A stretch of DNA of 64,000 nucleotides from an uncultured Oscillospiraceae bacterium. Lineage in GTDB: Bacteria; Bacillota; Clostridia; Oscillospirales; Oscillospiraceae. Where the stretch lies: NCBI GenBank assembly GCA_947624985.1, contig CANQMO010000005.1:1-64000 (forward strand), in the 5' to 3' direction. The notes beneath the pieces were generated by a model. The model did no database searches, was not told where the DNA came from, and saw only the letters and a list, made by a program, of their open reading frames with translations. Of the stretch, positions 50,484 to 59,652 are shown one piece after another (position 1 is the first letter of the stretch; each line of letters starts with the position of its first letter). Position numbers and translations under genes: made by a program.

Positions 50484-52367
50484 TCACCAGTCCAGGGCCC
50501 CGGCGGTGGTGATCTCGGCCATGACGTTCGTGAAGCGGATGGAGCCGTCCGGCCGCCGGCGGAAGATGAGCGAGGGCTCGGATAGCTCTGGGATATCGTC
50601 CAGACGGCCTTCGGCAAACGCGCGCATTTTTTCCTCCGCCGTGGAGAGCCGGGCTGCCACGGCGCCCAGCCGCCCGTCGATCACCTCAAAGCCATGGGGA
50701 CGGTCGGTGCTCTCCCAAAGCTGCCGCCAGATGAGCCGCAGGGCCTCCACGGCCCCGATGGCCGCGGGCAGTCCCTCCGCCAGGGCGGCGGCCCGCTCCC
50801 GGTCACCGCGCCGCACCGCGTCCGCGGCGCCCTCGTGCCAGGCGCATTTGAGGCTCAGGGCGTGGGCCAGCGCCGCGTAAAAATCGAACAGCAGCCGGTA
50901 GTCTTGGTTTTCCCGTGCATATCTCGCGTAGAGGGTGACAAGACCGGCATAATGCTCCGCCAGAGGCAGGCCCGCCGTATCCGCCTGGAAAAGCTCCAAC
51001 AGCGGGTCCTGGTACAGCATGAATTTGCAGATGTTCACCGGCTCTCCGGGGTCCACGGGCATGCCGGGCAGCGCGTTCAGAAGGCTCAGATCGAAAAATG
51101 CCTTCACATCCGCGCCGCAGCAGCGCCGGAACCGGGCGGTAAGAGCCGACTCGTCATAGACGCCCGTGTACGTCATCTCCCCATATAGCTGCATGCCCGG
51201 CAGCGCGGTCAGCAGATTCGTCTCCGCGCCGTCGTCGCCCCAGCAGGCGGCGATCACGGTGTCTACGCCGGCCTTGCCGCAGGCGGAGAGCGCGGCCACG
51301 GTATTGGGGACGGTGAGCTGATAGGCCGGCGCAGGCCCCGCCCAGGTCCAGATACCGCCCGCGAAGGCGGTGGGCACGCCGAAGGCGGCGTGCTTTTTCA
51401 GCACATGGGCGTACTCCTCCTCTTTGGCGTGGTAGTAATCCCAATAGACCAGCGTCACCCGGGGATCCACCGCCGCGACAGCGGCCTGGGAGGGCATTTC
51501 ATCCCCCTGGTAACCGCCTCCGGCCCGGCCACCGCCGTCCAGATGGAAATACATGTCGCTCCACATCATGGGCCGCAAGCCGTACTTGTCCGTGATGTCC
51601 AGCACCCGGCTCAGGTGACGGCCGATGATGGCGCGGGGGTCCTCGTACCCGAAGCGGGTCAGATGTTCGCCCAGACCGAAGCCATACGCCTCGTCCATGC
51701 CGATGTGGATACGCCGGGAGCGGAAGGGGGCGGAGGCGGCGCGGATCATCTGGTCGATAAACGTGTAGGTCTCGTCCAGATCCGCCAGCAGCACCTCGGG
51801 GTTGTCCTGCATATGGCTCAGCGCTGGCCAGTGGAGCGCCCGTTTCAGATGACCCAGCGTCTGTATGCAGGGACACAGTTCTATCCCCAGCATAAAGCCG
51901 TAGTCGTCCAGCGCCTTCAGTTCATCGAAGGTGTAACGTCCCCGCCTGTAGCCGAAATAGGGCTGCTCCGGCACGGTGTAGGTGTCCTCGGTGTAGAGCA
52001 TGGCCAGATTCAGGCCCATCAGCGCCATCTTCCGCAGGAAGAAGCGCACCGTCTCCGGCCTCAGCACCCCGTTGCGGGAGCAGTCGAACATGACGCCCGC
52101 CGTTCTGAACCGGGGCGTCTCGCTGATGGAGCAGGCCGCCAGCGGCTGGGGGATGAGGCTCAGCGCCCGATACAGCTGCACCGGCTCCGCCCAGGTGATG
52201 TGCACAGACTTGCCGTCGCTGTCCACAGCCAGACAGCCGCCTCTGGCGCAGACGATCTCCAGCCCCTTCTCCGAGGGGACGCAGCCCAGGTCCGGCGCCA
52301 GCGCGTCCAGCGCCTGCCGCCACTGGTCCGGAAGCTGGCCTGTCAGGTGGATGGGTCTGTAGTTCAT
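50484..52367 (-). CDS. Beta-N-acetylhexosaminidase, GH20 family
   Basis: 627 aa on the minus strand from ATG at 52367, overlapping the ABC-F stop (ATGA). A short N-terminal domain leads to a TIM barrel: RFRTAGVMFDCSRN, LGIELCPCIQTLGHL and HIGMDEAYGFG, where Asp225-Glu226 is the GH20 catalytic pair. There is no signal peptide, so it acts inside the cell on imported GlcNAc or GalNAc oligosaccharides. Similar to cytoplasmic GH20C-type enzymes. It fits the glycan-use genes at 60-64 kb. Confidence 0.88.
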   Translation of the reverse strand: MNYRPIHLTGQLPDQWRQALDALAPDLGCVPSEKGLEIVCARGGCLAVDSDGKSVHITWAEPVQLYRALSLIPQPLAACSISETPRFRTAGVMFDCSRNGVLRPETVRFFLRKMALMGLNLAMLYTEDTYTVPEQPYFGYRRGRYTFDELKALDDYGFMLGIELCPCIQTLGHLKRALHWPALSHMQDNPEVLLADLDETYTFIDQMIRAASAPFRSRRIHIGMDEAYGFGLGEHLTRFGYEDPRAIIGRHLSRVLDITDKYGLRPMMWSDMYFHLDGGGRAGGGYQGDEMPSQAAVAAVDPRVTLVYWDYYHAKEEEYAHVLKKHAAFGVPTAFAGGIWTWAGPAPAYQLTVPNTVAALSACGKAGVDTVIAACWGDDGAETNLLTALPGMQLYGEMTYTGVYDESALTARFRRCCGADVKAFFDLSLLNALPGMPVDPGEPVNICKFMLYQDPLLELFQADTAGLPLAEHYAGLVTLYARYARENQDYRLLFDFYAALAHALSLKCAWHEGAADAVRRGDRERAAALAEGLPAAIGAVEALRLIWRQLWESTDRPHGFEVIDGRLGAVAARLSTAEEKMRAFAEGRLDDIPELSEPSLIFRRRPDGSIRFTNVMAEITTAGALDW

Positions 52368-53977
52368 GTCTCGTCTACCTCGTTCCTGTCCCGGCCCATC
52401 ATGTGCATATACTCGTCGTAGGTGCACGTTCTGTCGATACAGCCGTCCTCGGTAAGCTCTATGATCCGGTTTGCCACGGTCTGGGTCAGCTGGTGGTCGT
52501 GGCTGTAGAAAATGATATTGTAGGGGAACGCCTCCATGCCACTGTTGAGCGCCGCGATGCTCTCCAGGTCCAGGTGGTTCGTCGGCTGGTCGAACATGAG
52601 CACATTGGCCCCCGCCAGCATGGTCTTGGAGATCATGCAGCGCATTTTTTCGCCGCCGGACAGGACGCTCACCTTCTTGTAAACGTCGTCCCCGGAGAAG
52701 AGCATGCGCCCCAGAAACGTGCGCAGATAGCTCTCCCGCTTGTCCGTGGAGAACTGGCGCATCCAGTCCATCAGATCCAGGTCGCAGCCGTCGAAATAAC
52801 TGTTGAAGTCGTGGGGGAAGTACGCCTGGGTGGTGGACACGCCCCACTTTATCTCGCCCTCGTCCGGCTCAAGCTCCCCGGCCAGCAGCTGGAAAAGACA
52901 GGTGATGGCGTTTTCATTGGCGCCGATAAGAGCGATCTTGTCCTCCCTGCCCATGATGAAGGAGACGTTGTTCACCAGCTTCACGCCGTCCACGGTCTTG
53001 GACACGTTGGTGACGAAGAGCCGGTCTTTGCCCGGTTCCCGCTCGGCCTTGAAGCCCACCCAGGGATAGCGCCGGGAGGAGGCGGGCATTTGCTCCACGG
53101 TGATCTTGTCCAGCAGCTTCCGGCGGCTGGTGGCCTGGCGGGACTTGGACTTGTTGGCGGAGAAGCGGGCGATGAAGCTTTGCAGCTCGGCGATCTTCTG
53201 CTCCGCCTTTTTGTTCTGGTCCCTGACGAGTTTTTGCATGAGCTGGCTGGACTCATACCAGAAGTCGTAGTTGCCCACATACATGCGTATCTTGCCATAG
53301 TCGATGTCCACGATGTGGGTGCAGATGTTGTTGAGAAAGTACCGGTCATGGCTCACCACCAGCACGGTCCCCTCATAGTCCATGAGGAAGTCCTCCAGCC
53401 AGACGGTGGAGGCCAGGTCCAGGTTATTGGTGGGCTCGTCCAGCAGGATGATGTCCGGGTGGCCGAAAAGGGCCTGGGCCAGCAGGACCTTCACCTTCTG
53501 ACGGCCCTCAAGCTCGCTCATCTGTCTGGTGTACAGGGCAACAGGGAGGCCCAGACCCTGCAGGAGCCGGGCTGCGTCGGACTCCGCCTCCCAGCCGCCG
53601 AGCTCGGCGTATTCCTCCTCAAGCTCCGCGGCGCGGATACCGTCCTCGTCGGAGAAGTCCGGCTTTTCATAGATGGCGTCCTTCTCCCTGCCGCAGTCAT
53701 ACAGCCGCCGGTTGCCCATGATGACCGTCTCCAGCACGCCATAGGCGTCGAACATGTTCTGATCCTGGCGTAAAACGCTCATACGGCATTTTGGGTCGAT
53801 GTACACATGCCCTTTGGTGGGCTCCTCCGCGCCGGACAGTATCTTCAAAAACGTGGACTTGCCCGCGCCGTTGGCGCCGATGATGCCGTAGCAGTTACCG
53901 GCGGTGAATTGCAGGTCCACACCGGAAAACAGCACCTGGCTGCCGTATTGCAAAGAGAGGTCCTCAACAGTGATCAT
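52364..53977 (-). CDS. ABC-F family ATPase with degenerate second domain
   Basis: 537 aa on the minus strand, AGGAGG 8 nt before the ATG. The first ATPase domain is good: GANGAGKST, LLDEPTNNLD. Its signature is altered (ELEGRQKVK). The second domain has GANENAITC where GxNxxGKTT is expected, so the Walker A Lys is lost, and FDQPTNHLD, with Gln for the catalytic Glu. The linker is short. ABC-F proteins act on the ribosome. This one belongs to the YkpA/YbiT group but may hydrolyse ATP at one site only. Confidence 0.9.
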   Translation of the reverse strand: MITVEDLSLQYGSQVLFSGVDLQFTAGNCYGIIGANGAGKSTFLKILSGAEEPTKGHVYIDPKCRMSVLRQDQNMFDAYGVLETVIMGNRRLYDCGREKDAIYEKPDFSDEDGIRAAELEEEYAELGGWEAESDAARLLQGLGLPVALYTRQMSELEGRQKVKVLLAQALFGHPDIILLDEPTNNLDLASTVWLEDFLMDYEGTVLVVSHDRYFLNNICTHIVDIDYGKIRMYVGNYDFWYESSQLMQKLVRDQNKKAEQKIAELQSFIARFSANKSKSRQATSRRKLLDKITVEQMPASSRRYPWVGFKAEREPGKDRLFVTNVSKTVDGVKLVNNVSFIMGREDKIALIGANENAITCLFQLLAGELEPDEGEIKWGVSTTQAYFPHDFNSYFDGCDLDLMDWMRQFSTDKRESYLRTFLGRMLFSGDDVYKKVSVLSGGEKMRCMISKTMLAGANVLMFDQPTNHLDLESIAALNSGMEAFPYNIIFYSHDHQLTQTVANRIIELTEDGCIDRTCTYDEYMHMMGRDRNEVDET

Positions 53978-54068
53978 GGGTCAGCCTCCTGAAAAACTGG
54001 GGTGAGACAATCATACCATACAATTCCGCAACTTCCTAGTCCCGGGCGAAAATTTTGCCGGTTTGGAA

Positions 54069-54097
54069 TTGACAGAGAGTGCATTGTGTGATAATAT
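54069..54097 (+). promoter_or_regulatory. Promoter for tRNA-Ser pair
   Basis: TTGACA (54069-54074), 17 bp, TAATAT (54092-54097), 13 nt before tRNA-Ser(UGA). Confidence 0.75.
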
Positions 54098-54109
54098 GTT
54101 CGGGCATGC

Positions 54110-54198
54110 GGAGAGATGTCCGAGTGGTTTATGGAGCTGGTCTTGAAAACCAGTGACTCCGCAAGGGGCCGGGGGTTCGAATCCCTCTCTCTCCGCCA
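54110..54198 (+). tRNA. tRNA-Ser (TGA)
   Basis: Acceptor GGAGAGA pairs with TCTCTCC, discriminator G and encoded CCA. The anticodon loop CTTGAAA gives TGA. A long variable arm (GTGACTCCGCAAGGGGCC region) marks a class II tRNA. Length is 89 nt. Confidence 0.95.
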
Positions 54199-54247
54199 AT
54201 TATACCGGCTCACGGGAGCGGCCCGCCACAATAGATCGATTCGGCTT

Positions 54248-54339
54248 GGAGAAGTACCCAAGTGGCCGAAGGGGCTCCCCTGCTAAGGGAGTAGTGCGTG
54301 ATGAGCGCAGCGCGGGTTCAAATCCCGCCTTCTCCGCCA
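54248..54339 (+). tRNA. tRNA-Ser (GCT)
   Basis: Acceptor GGAGAAG pairs with CTTCTCC, discriminator G and encoded CCA. Anticodon loop CTGCTAA gives GCT. Long variable arm. Length is 92 nt; it follows tRNA-Ser(TGA) by 49 nt. Confidence 0.95.
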
Positions 54340-54376
54340 AGGCGTCGGAGCAAAGTCCGCTTTGCTCCGACGCCTT
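54339..54376 (+). terminator. Terminator of tRNA-Ser transcript
   Basis: AAGGCGTCGGAGCAAAG (54339-54355) pairs perfectly with CTTTGCTCCGACGCCTT (54360-54376) around TCCG, followed by TATCTTTT. The first A is the last base of the tRNA CCA. Confidence 0.85.
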
Positions 54377-54482
54377 TATCTTTTGGGGATAAAGGCGTCA
54401 TCCGCCCGCTCCCTCCCTTGCTCCTCCTTTTCCCACCGCAAACGCTTCGCTGGTTTGCGTTGGGAGCCCTTGGAAAAGCAGT

Positions 54483-54508
54483 GCCCCGGCGACGAATTTC
54501 GCCGGGGC
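54483..54508 (-). terminator. Terminator of the ABC exporter operon
   Basis: GCCCCGGCGA and TCGCCGGGGC form a perfect 10-bp stem just past the minus-strand permease stop; on the minus strand it is followed by ACTGCTTTTTCC. A second inverted repeat (CGCAAAC/GTTTGCG) lies near 54437-54460, and the rest of the gap shows no gene. Confidence 0.65.
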
Positions 54509-54517
54509 GTTTGCATT

Positions 54518-55312
54518 TTAGCGAATATCCTTTGTCGTATACCGCCAATAAGCGGCGGCGACGGATACGGCGGCGAGGAGCGCCCCCGGTATCAGCAGGG
54601 TGGGGTCCAGCTTTCCGTCCGCAACGATGTCCGCGCCCTCGCAGTAGGCGAAGGGCGTGATGTACTTGAGGGCCTTGAACGTCCCGGTCCGGTCTGCTAT
54701 GTTGGCGATCAGATTCAGAAAATACATCGCGGCTGCCAGACCGATACCGAGTCCGGCGCCGCCCCGGTGCAGAAAGGCGGATATGCCGAAGCAGACGCAG
54801 GAAAGCTCCACCTGGAGCAGATAGTTCGCTGTGTGTATCAGGAGCATTTCCTTCCAGGGGATGGTCTCGCCAATCAGCTTCACCGACACCAGCGCAGCGC
54901 CCAGAATGATGACGTCCATGGCGGTGACCTGTATCAGGACCGCCGCCAGTTTTTCACTGACGATACGCGCTCTGGAAAGGGGGTGGGTCAGCAGCAGCTC
55001 CGCCGTGTGGTCCCGCTCCTCTTTTGCGAGGGCAGAAACGCCGGTCAGCGAGGCGAAAAACGCGCCGCCCAGCCCTAAGACGTTTCCGCACTCGACGGCG
55101 TAAAACCCGATCAGCGTCCCGATGTTCAGCCTGTCCATCCCAAAGGCGGCGGTGAAGCTGCCCATCAACGAGAACACCTTGCTCACCGCCTCCATTTGTC
55201 CCTTCATCTGCGGGAACATGAGCAGGCAGATGGCGAGCAGAAAGGCGATGGCGGCCGTCCAGAGAGCAAAAGCGGTACGGCCCTGCCGCAGGTCATGGCG
55301 GACGATGGTCAT
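54518..55312 (-). CDS. ABC-2 type transporter permease
   Basis: 264 aa on the minus strand with about six hydrophobic helices. The start MTIVRHDLRQGRTAFALW and the segment AKEERDHTAELLLTHPLSR match ABC-2 membrane proteins (YhaP/NatB-like). With the ATPase upstream (4-nt overlap) it makes an exporter. The substrate is unknown; such pairs export drugs, peptides or lipids. Confidence 0.85.
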   Translation of the reverse strand: MTIVRHDLRQGRTAFALWTAAIAFLLAICLLMFPQMKGQMEAVSKVFSLMGSFTAAFGMDRLNIGTLIGFYAVECGNVLGLGGAFFASLTGVSALAKEERDHTAELLLTHPLSRARIVSEKLAAVLIQVTAMDVIILGAALVSVKLIGETIPWKEMLLIHTANYLLQVELSCVCFGISAFLHRGGAGLGIGLAAAMYFLNLIANIADRTGTFKALKYITPFAYCEGADIVADGKLDPTLLIPGALLAAVSVAAAYWRYTTKDIR

Positions 55313-56190
55313 GGTTTCCCGTCTCCCTTCCCGTAATAGTGCAGGAACACATCCTCCAGCGCCGGTTCGGAGATGGTCACGTCCCGGACGTCCCCGCCCG
55401 CCAGGGCGGTCAGCAGCTCCCGCATGTCGCCGCTGTACAGAAAATCCAGGCCCGCCGACGTGGTCTGCAGATCGCGCACGCCGCTGAGCGCGTCAAGCTC
55501 AACGCGGCCCAAGACGCTGACGCGTCTGGCCCCGGTGCGGGCAAGGTCCTGCATGCTCCCGCTGGCGATGACGGACCCATCCCGGATGATGGCGGCGTGG
55601 GCGCAGTTTTGCTGGACCTCGGAGAGGATGTGGCTGGAGAGGAATATGGTCGCGCCCCGGTCGCTGCGCTCCCGGAGGAGCGCGAAAAATTCCCGCTGTA
55701 TCAGCGGGTCAAGGCCGCTGGTGGGCTCGTCCAGGATGAGCAGGTCCGGCTCGTGCTGCAAAGCGCAAACGATCGCCGCCTTTTTCCGGCCGCCGAGGGA
55801 CAGCTCGTCTGCCTTTCTTCCGGCATCCAGACGCAGCCGCTCGCATAGCTGCCCGGCCACAGCACCGCAATCCTTTCTACGCAGATCGGCGGACAGCTTC
55901 AGGATATCCTTTACCCGCATGCCCGGCCAGAACGCCGTCTCCGACGGCAGATAGCCGACTCGCTTCAGGACCTTTTCCCGGTCTTTCGTGACGTCCAGAC
56001 CGAATATCTCCCCCTGGCCGGAGCTTGGGCGGATGAGCCCCAAAAGCGTGCGGATGAAGGTGGACTTGCCCGCGCCGTTGGGACCGATGAAGCCAAAAAA
56101 GTCGCCCTGTCCGACGGCAAGGTCGATATGCTCAACGCCCCGGGTCCTGCCATAATACTTCGTCAGGCCGCTGGTCCTTATGGCGTCCAT
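55309..56190 (-). CDS. ABC exporter ATP-binding protein
   Basis: 293 aa on the minus strand from ATG at 56190, with GGAG 7 nt upstream; a longer ORF to 56274 overlaps the TetR gene. Walker A GPNGAGKST, Walker B LLILDEPTSGLDP, and SSHILSEVQ are present. The signature reads LSLGGRKK, slightly off LSGGQ. It is expected to power the ABC-2 permease. Confidence 0.92.
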   Translation of the reverse strand: MDAIRTSGLTKYYGRTRGVEHIDLAVGQGDFFGFIGPNGAGKSTFIRTLLGLIRPSSGQGEIFGLDVTKDREKVLKRVGYLPSETAFWPGMRVKDILKLSADLRRKDCGAVAGQLCERLRLDAGRKADELSLGGRKKAAIVCALQHEPDLLILDEPTSGLDPLIQREFFALLRERSDRGATIFLSSHILSEVQQNCAHAAIIRDGSVIASGSMQDLARTGARRVSVLGRVELDALSGVRDLQTTSAGLDFLYSGDMRELLTALAGGDVRDVTISEPALEDVFLHYYGKGDGKP

Positions 56191-56194
56191 TCGC

Positions 56195-56806
56195 TCACTC
56201 CTTTCGCAGATAGACGCTTTTCCAAAAAACCATGAGGCGGGTGAAGTCCTGTTCCATACGCTCCACGTCCACATCTCCCCGCTGCACCATCTCCCACAGG
56301 TATCCCTCCGATGCCCAGTACATCTCCCGGTACATCATGGTCACATCCAGTCCGGGGATGAACTGCTCCGGGTCCAGATTCAGCCGGGTCCTGTCCGCTT
56401 TGAGGTTGAAGTACCGGTGATAGCTCTCCTGGATGGCGGCGCTGATCTCGGGGTCTTTTTCATAGAAGGCCCGTATCGTGAAATTTGCCATGTCGGGGTA
56501 TTGGCGGATAAGCTCCATCTTGGCCCGCATCCCGCGCTCCATGCTCACGAAAAGCTCCTCCTGCGTATAGCAGCCGTATCGGGTCAGGACCTCGATGGTC
56601 ATCCGGGCGCAATTGTCCCACAAATACAGATACAGGTCCTTTTTGTTCTGAAAATAGTGGAACAGCAGGCTCTTGCTGATACCAGCTTCCGCCGCGATCT
56701 CGCTCATGGGGCTGTTTTTGTAGGAATTTTGGGAGAACACGCGGTAGCCCGCGTTGATGATGGTCTGCCGTTTCTGCTCCGGCAGGGAAAAGAATTTCTC
56801 GTTCAT
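56195..56806 (-). CDS. TetR family transcriptional regulator
   Basis: 203 aa on the minus strand. An N-terminal helix-turn-helix (~10-55: QTIINAGYRVFSQN, AEAGISKSLLFHYFQNKKDL) and a variable ligand-binding domain. GGAGGT is 5 nt upstream. It leads the exporter operon and has a perfect palindrome just before its start, so it likely represses itself and the exporter and is released by an exported compound. Confidence 0.92.
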   Translation of the reverse strand: MNEKFFSLPEQKRQTIINAGYRVFSQNSYKNSPMSEIAAEAGISKSLLFHYFQNKKDLYLYLWDNCARMTIEVLTRYGCYTQEELFVSMERGMRAKMELIRQYPDMANFTIRAFYEKDPEISAAIQESYHRYFNLKADRTRLNLDPEQFIPGLDVTMMYREMYWASEGYLWEMVQRGDVDVERMEQDFTRLMVFWKSVYLRKE

Positions 56807-56818
56807 GACATACCTCCG

Positions 56819-56857
56819 TTGACCGGCCGGTCAAACGTATCATATATCCGTTGACCG
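56819..56857 (-). promoter_or_regulatory. TetR operator
   Basis: TTGACCGGCCGGTCAA (56819-56834) is a perfect 16-bp palindrome, typical of TetR sites. A half-site TTGACCG is repeated at 56851-56857. It lies 13 nt before the TetR start and between divergent genes. Confidence 0.75.
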
Positions 56858-56898
56858 CTTTTGAGAAGACCCACTATCGAACCTTTGTCCGCAAACGC

Positions 56899-56927
56899 TT
56901 GTAAAGACGGAGACAGTTTGTTATACT
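56899..56927 (+). promoter_or_regulatory. Promoter for GH13 gene
   Basis: TTGTAA (56899-56904), 17 bp, TATACT (56922-56927), 32 nt before ATG 56960. It points away from the TetR operon. Confidence 0.6.
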
Positions 56928-56959
56928 GGTCTGGGATCATCTGGAAAAGGAGCATATCC

Positions 56960-58861
56960 ATGGATAACTGGCTGGAGAGCGTATACAGCGACGGGACGGC
57001 GATGTTCGTCAGCGCGCCGTCGCCAAAGCCGCGGCAGACGGTCACGGTGCGTATCCGCATGTACGCGGACGCGCCGGTGCGGCATGTGTTTTTGCGCTGG
57101 CTGCGCAACGGTCTGGAGCAGGTCGCGGAGATGGCCCCCGCCGGGGAAAGGGCCGGGCTCGCCTATTATGCGGCGGACATGCCCGTGACGGAGAGCCGGA
57201 TGCAGTACCACTTCTACCTGGCCTGCGACGACGTGATATACTACTACACCCAGCGGGGGATCACCACCTATCTGCCGGACCACACCTATGACTTCAGGCT
57301 GCTGACGGACTATGTGCAGCCGGCGTGGGTGAAGGAGGCGGTGTTCTATCAGATATTCCCGGAGCGGTTCTGCAACGGGGACCCCGCCAATGACGTGCGC
57401 CCGGGGGAGTACAGTCAGGACGGCCACCCGGCCATCCGCATGAAAAGCTGGAACGACACGCCTTTGGACTACCAGCAGGGCTTTTGCCTGGACTTTTTCG
57501 GGGGCGATCTGGAGGGGATCCGGCAGAAGATACCGTATCTGAAAGAGCTCGGCGTCACGGCGCTGTACATAAACCCCATCTTCCGGGCCCCGTCCGTCCA
57601 CAAGTACGACTGTGTGGACTATTTCCATGTGGACCCCCACTTCGGCGGAGACGAGGCGCTGGAGGCGCTGTCCGCGGCGCTGCACGAAAACGGCATGAAG
57701 CTCATCCTGGACATCTCCATCAATCATACCGGTGCAAACCACCGCTGGTTCAACCGGGACGGGATGTTCTTCGATATCTCCGAGGGGGCCTATCACGACC
57801 CGGCGGCCAAAGAGCGGGGCTATTACTTCTTCGGCGAGGGGAACGCCTACCACGCCTGGTACGGCAACGAGAATCTGCCGACGCTTAACTATACCTCCCA
57901 GGCCCTGCGGGACGAGATATACAGCGGGCGGGATTCGGTGCTGAAAAAGTGGCTGAAGCCCCCCTACAACATCGACGGCTGGCGGTTCGACGTGGCGGAC
58001 ACCTTTGCCCGCAACGACGATATACAGCTCGCCCAGGAGCTCTGGCCGGAGATCAGAAAGAGCATTCGGGAGGAGGCACCGCAGGCGTACATCCTGGCGG
58101 AGGACTGGGGCGACTGCGCCGGATATCTGCAAGGCGATGGGTGGGACTCGCCCATGAATTACTTCGGCTGCGGGCGGCCTATCCGCCAGTTTTTCGGCCA
58201 GCCGGACCTGTTTATGAGCCGGAACCCCGTCCTGCGGGACGTGCCCTACCGGATGACGGCGGAGGACTTGGAAAACCGGGTCATGCAACATCTCGCCAAG
58301 CTGCCCTGGGTCATGTGGGAGAACCAGTTCAATCTCTTTGACAGCCATGACGCCAGCCGCCTGCACAACGACCCCGCCATATCGCCTATGGCCTGGCGCG
58401 GAGCGGTGTACTTCCAGTTCATCCTGACCGGCGCCGCCAGTATCTACTACGGCGACGAGGCCGCCATCGACGGCACGCTGGGCTCCAACGAGGGCTGCCG
58501 CTATCCTATGCCGTGGGACAGCGATTTCAAAAACGGCGCGCAGTACCGGGTCTATCACACTATGGCCCGCCTGAAGCGGGACCACCGGGCCCTGTCTCAC
58601 GGGGGGATGAAGTTCCTGTACGCCCGGGGCCGCGTGGCCGCCGTCGCCCGCTTTACGGCGGATGATGCTTTCGTGGCGGTGCTGTCCGCCGGGGAGAAGG
58701 CGGAGCGCATACGTCTCCCGCTGGGCGCCATTGGCGCGGCGGGGCTCCCGAACACAGATGTGCTGGGGGAGACGCTGGACTGGCGGCCTCTGGACGAGCA
58801 CAGCGTGGAGCTGGCCGTCCCGGCGGGGACCTGTTATTTCATCGAATGTGAGATGAAGTGA
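56960..58861 (+). CDS. GH13 glycosidase (neopullulanase/cyclomaltodextrinase-like)
   Basis: 633 aa from ATG 56960, with AAAAGGAG upstream; an in-frame ORF from 56861 runs through the promoter. An N-terminal CBM34-like beta domain (~1-120) is followed by the catalytic barrel: AVFYQIFPERFCNG, catalytic Asp344 (GWRFDVAD), Glu381 (ILAEDWGD) and Asp464 (FDSHDAS). There is no signal peptide. It cuts alpha-1,4 glucans or cyclodextrins in the cytoplasm. Confidence 0.93.
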   Translation: MDNWLESVYSDGTAMFVSAPSPKPRQTVTVRIRMYADAPVRHVFLRWLRNGLEQVAEMAPAGERAGLAYYAADMPVTESRMQYHFYLACDDVIYYYTQRGITTYLPDHTYDFRLLTDYVQPAWVKEAVFYQIFPERFCNGDPANDVRPGEYSQDGHPAIRMKSWNDTPLDYQQGFCLDFFGGDLEGIRQKIPYLKELGVTALYINPIFRAPSVHKYDCVDYFHVDPHFGGDEALEALSAALHENGMKLILDISINHTGANHRWFNRDGMFFDISEGAYHDPAAKERGYYFFGEGNAYHAWYGNENLPTLNYTSQALRDEIYSGRDSVLKKWLKPPYNIDGWRFDVADTFARNDDIQLAQELWPEIRKSIREEAPQAYILAEDWGDCAGYLQGDGWDSPMNYFGCGRPIRQFFGQPDLFMSRNPVLRDVPYRMTAEDLENRVMQHLAKLPWVMWENQFNLFDSHDASRLHNDPAISPMAWRGAVYFQFILTGAASIYYGDEAAIDGTLGSNEGCRYPMPWDSDFKNGAQYRVYHTMARLKRDHRALSHGGMKFLYARGRVAAVARFTADDAFVAVLSAGEKAERIRLPLGAIGAAGLPNTDVLGETLDWRPLDEHSVELAVPAGTCYFIECEMK

Positions 58862-58872
58862 ATATAAAAACG

Positions 58873-58900
58873 CGCCCCGGCGGTCGATCCCGCCGGGGCG
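58873..58900. terminator. Terminator between GH13 and S51 genes
   Basis: CGCCCCGGCGG and CCGCCGGGGCG form an 11-bp perfect stem with a 6-nt loop, preceded by A5. It lies between converging genes. Confidence 0.75.
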
Positions 58901-58904
58901 AATA

Positions 58905-59639
58905 TCATGTTTTGGCTCGATCCTCCAGCGAAAGCTCGTCGCCGTCCTCGGATAGCCGCTCCATCTGGCCGTCGGCGATGACGTACGCCTCGCCGTAGAG
59001 CGTCTGCCGACCATCGTCGGAGAGGATATAGCTGCCGTCGGGCAGAACGAAAAACACATTTCCGTTGCTGTCGGGGATGGCGATGTCGTCGAACAGGTCC
59101 AGCCCGTCCAGCGTTTCGCCGGAGAGGGTGTTGTAGTGAGGGATGATGTTCACCTCCGTCAAGCCCAGACCGGGGAGGAAGCGCTCATAATCCGGGTCCA
59201 CGGCCTCGCCCTCCAGCTCCGGATGGGCATAAACGGTGTCCGCGCTGTTCATGCTGCCGGCGCTGATGCCCATGAGCACGCCGTCAAAGCGGCGCAGCAG
59301 CTGGCGCAGGCCGATGGACTGGAAAAAGGCGTTCTGGGTGGGCACATGGCCGCCGGCGAGGATGATGAACTGGGCGCTTTGGATAAGCGCCGCCGCGTCT
59401 TCGGCGTTCCGGCCGTCCAGTACCTCAAATTCGGTAAAGGCAAAGCCTGCCCTCTCCATGGCCTCAGCTGTACCGGCCGCGTAAAGGTCTGTCTTTTCCC
59501 AGTCATCCGGGTCGGAACAGACATACAGTGCCCGGCAGGGGTAGGGCACGGCCAGGTGCAGCCGGTGGATGAAGCCGTTGGCCGGGTTCAGATTCAGCGT
59601 ATCGGGGACCATAGTAGAGCTGGTGAAAAAGCAGATCAT
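58905..59639 (-). CDS. Peptidase S51 (dipeptidase E-like)
   Basis: 244 aa on the minus strand, ATG at 59639 with GAGG upstream. GVLMGISAGSMN carries the nucleophile Ser126, and IILAGGHVPTQN is the family strand. S51 peptidases cut Asp-containing dipeptides in the cytoplasm. It lies close to the AraC gene and may share a transcript. Confidence 0.86.
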   Translation of the reverse strand: MICFFTSSTMVPDTLNLNPANGFIHRLHLAVPYPCRALYVCSDPDDWEKTDLYAAGTAEAMERAGFAFTEFEVLDGRNAEDAAALIQSAQFIILAGGHVPTQNAFFQSIGLRQLLRRFDGVLMGISAGSMNSADTVYAHPELEGEAVDPDYERFLPGLGLTEVNIIPHYNTLSGETLDGLDLFDDIAIPDSNGNVFFVLPDGSYILSDDGRQTLYGEAYVIADGQMERLSEDGDELSLEDRAKT

Positions 59640-59652
59640 AGGAACTTATACC

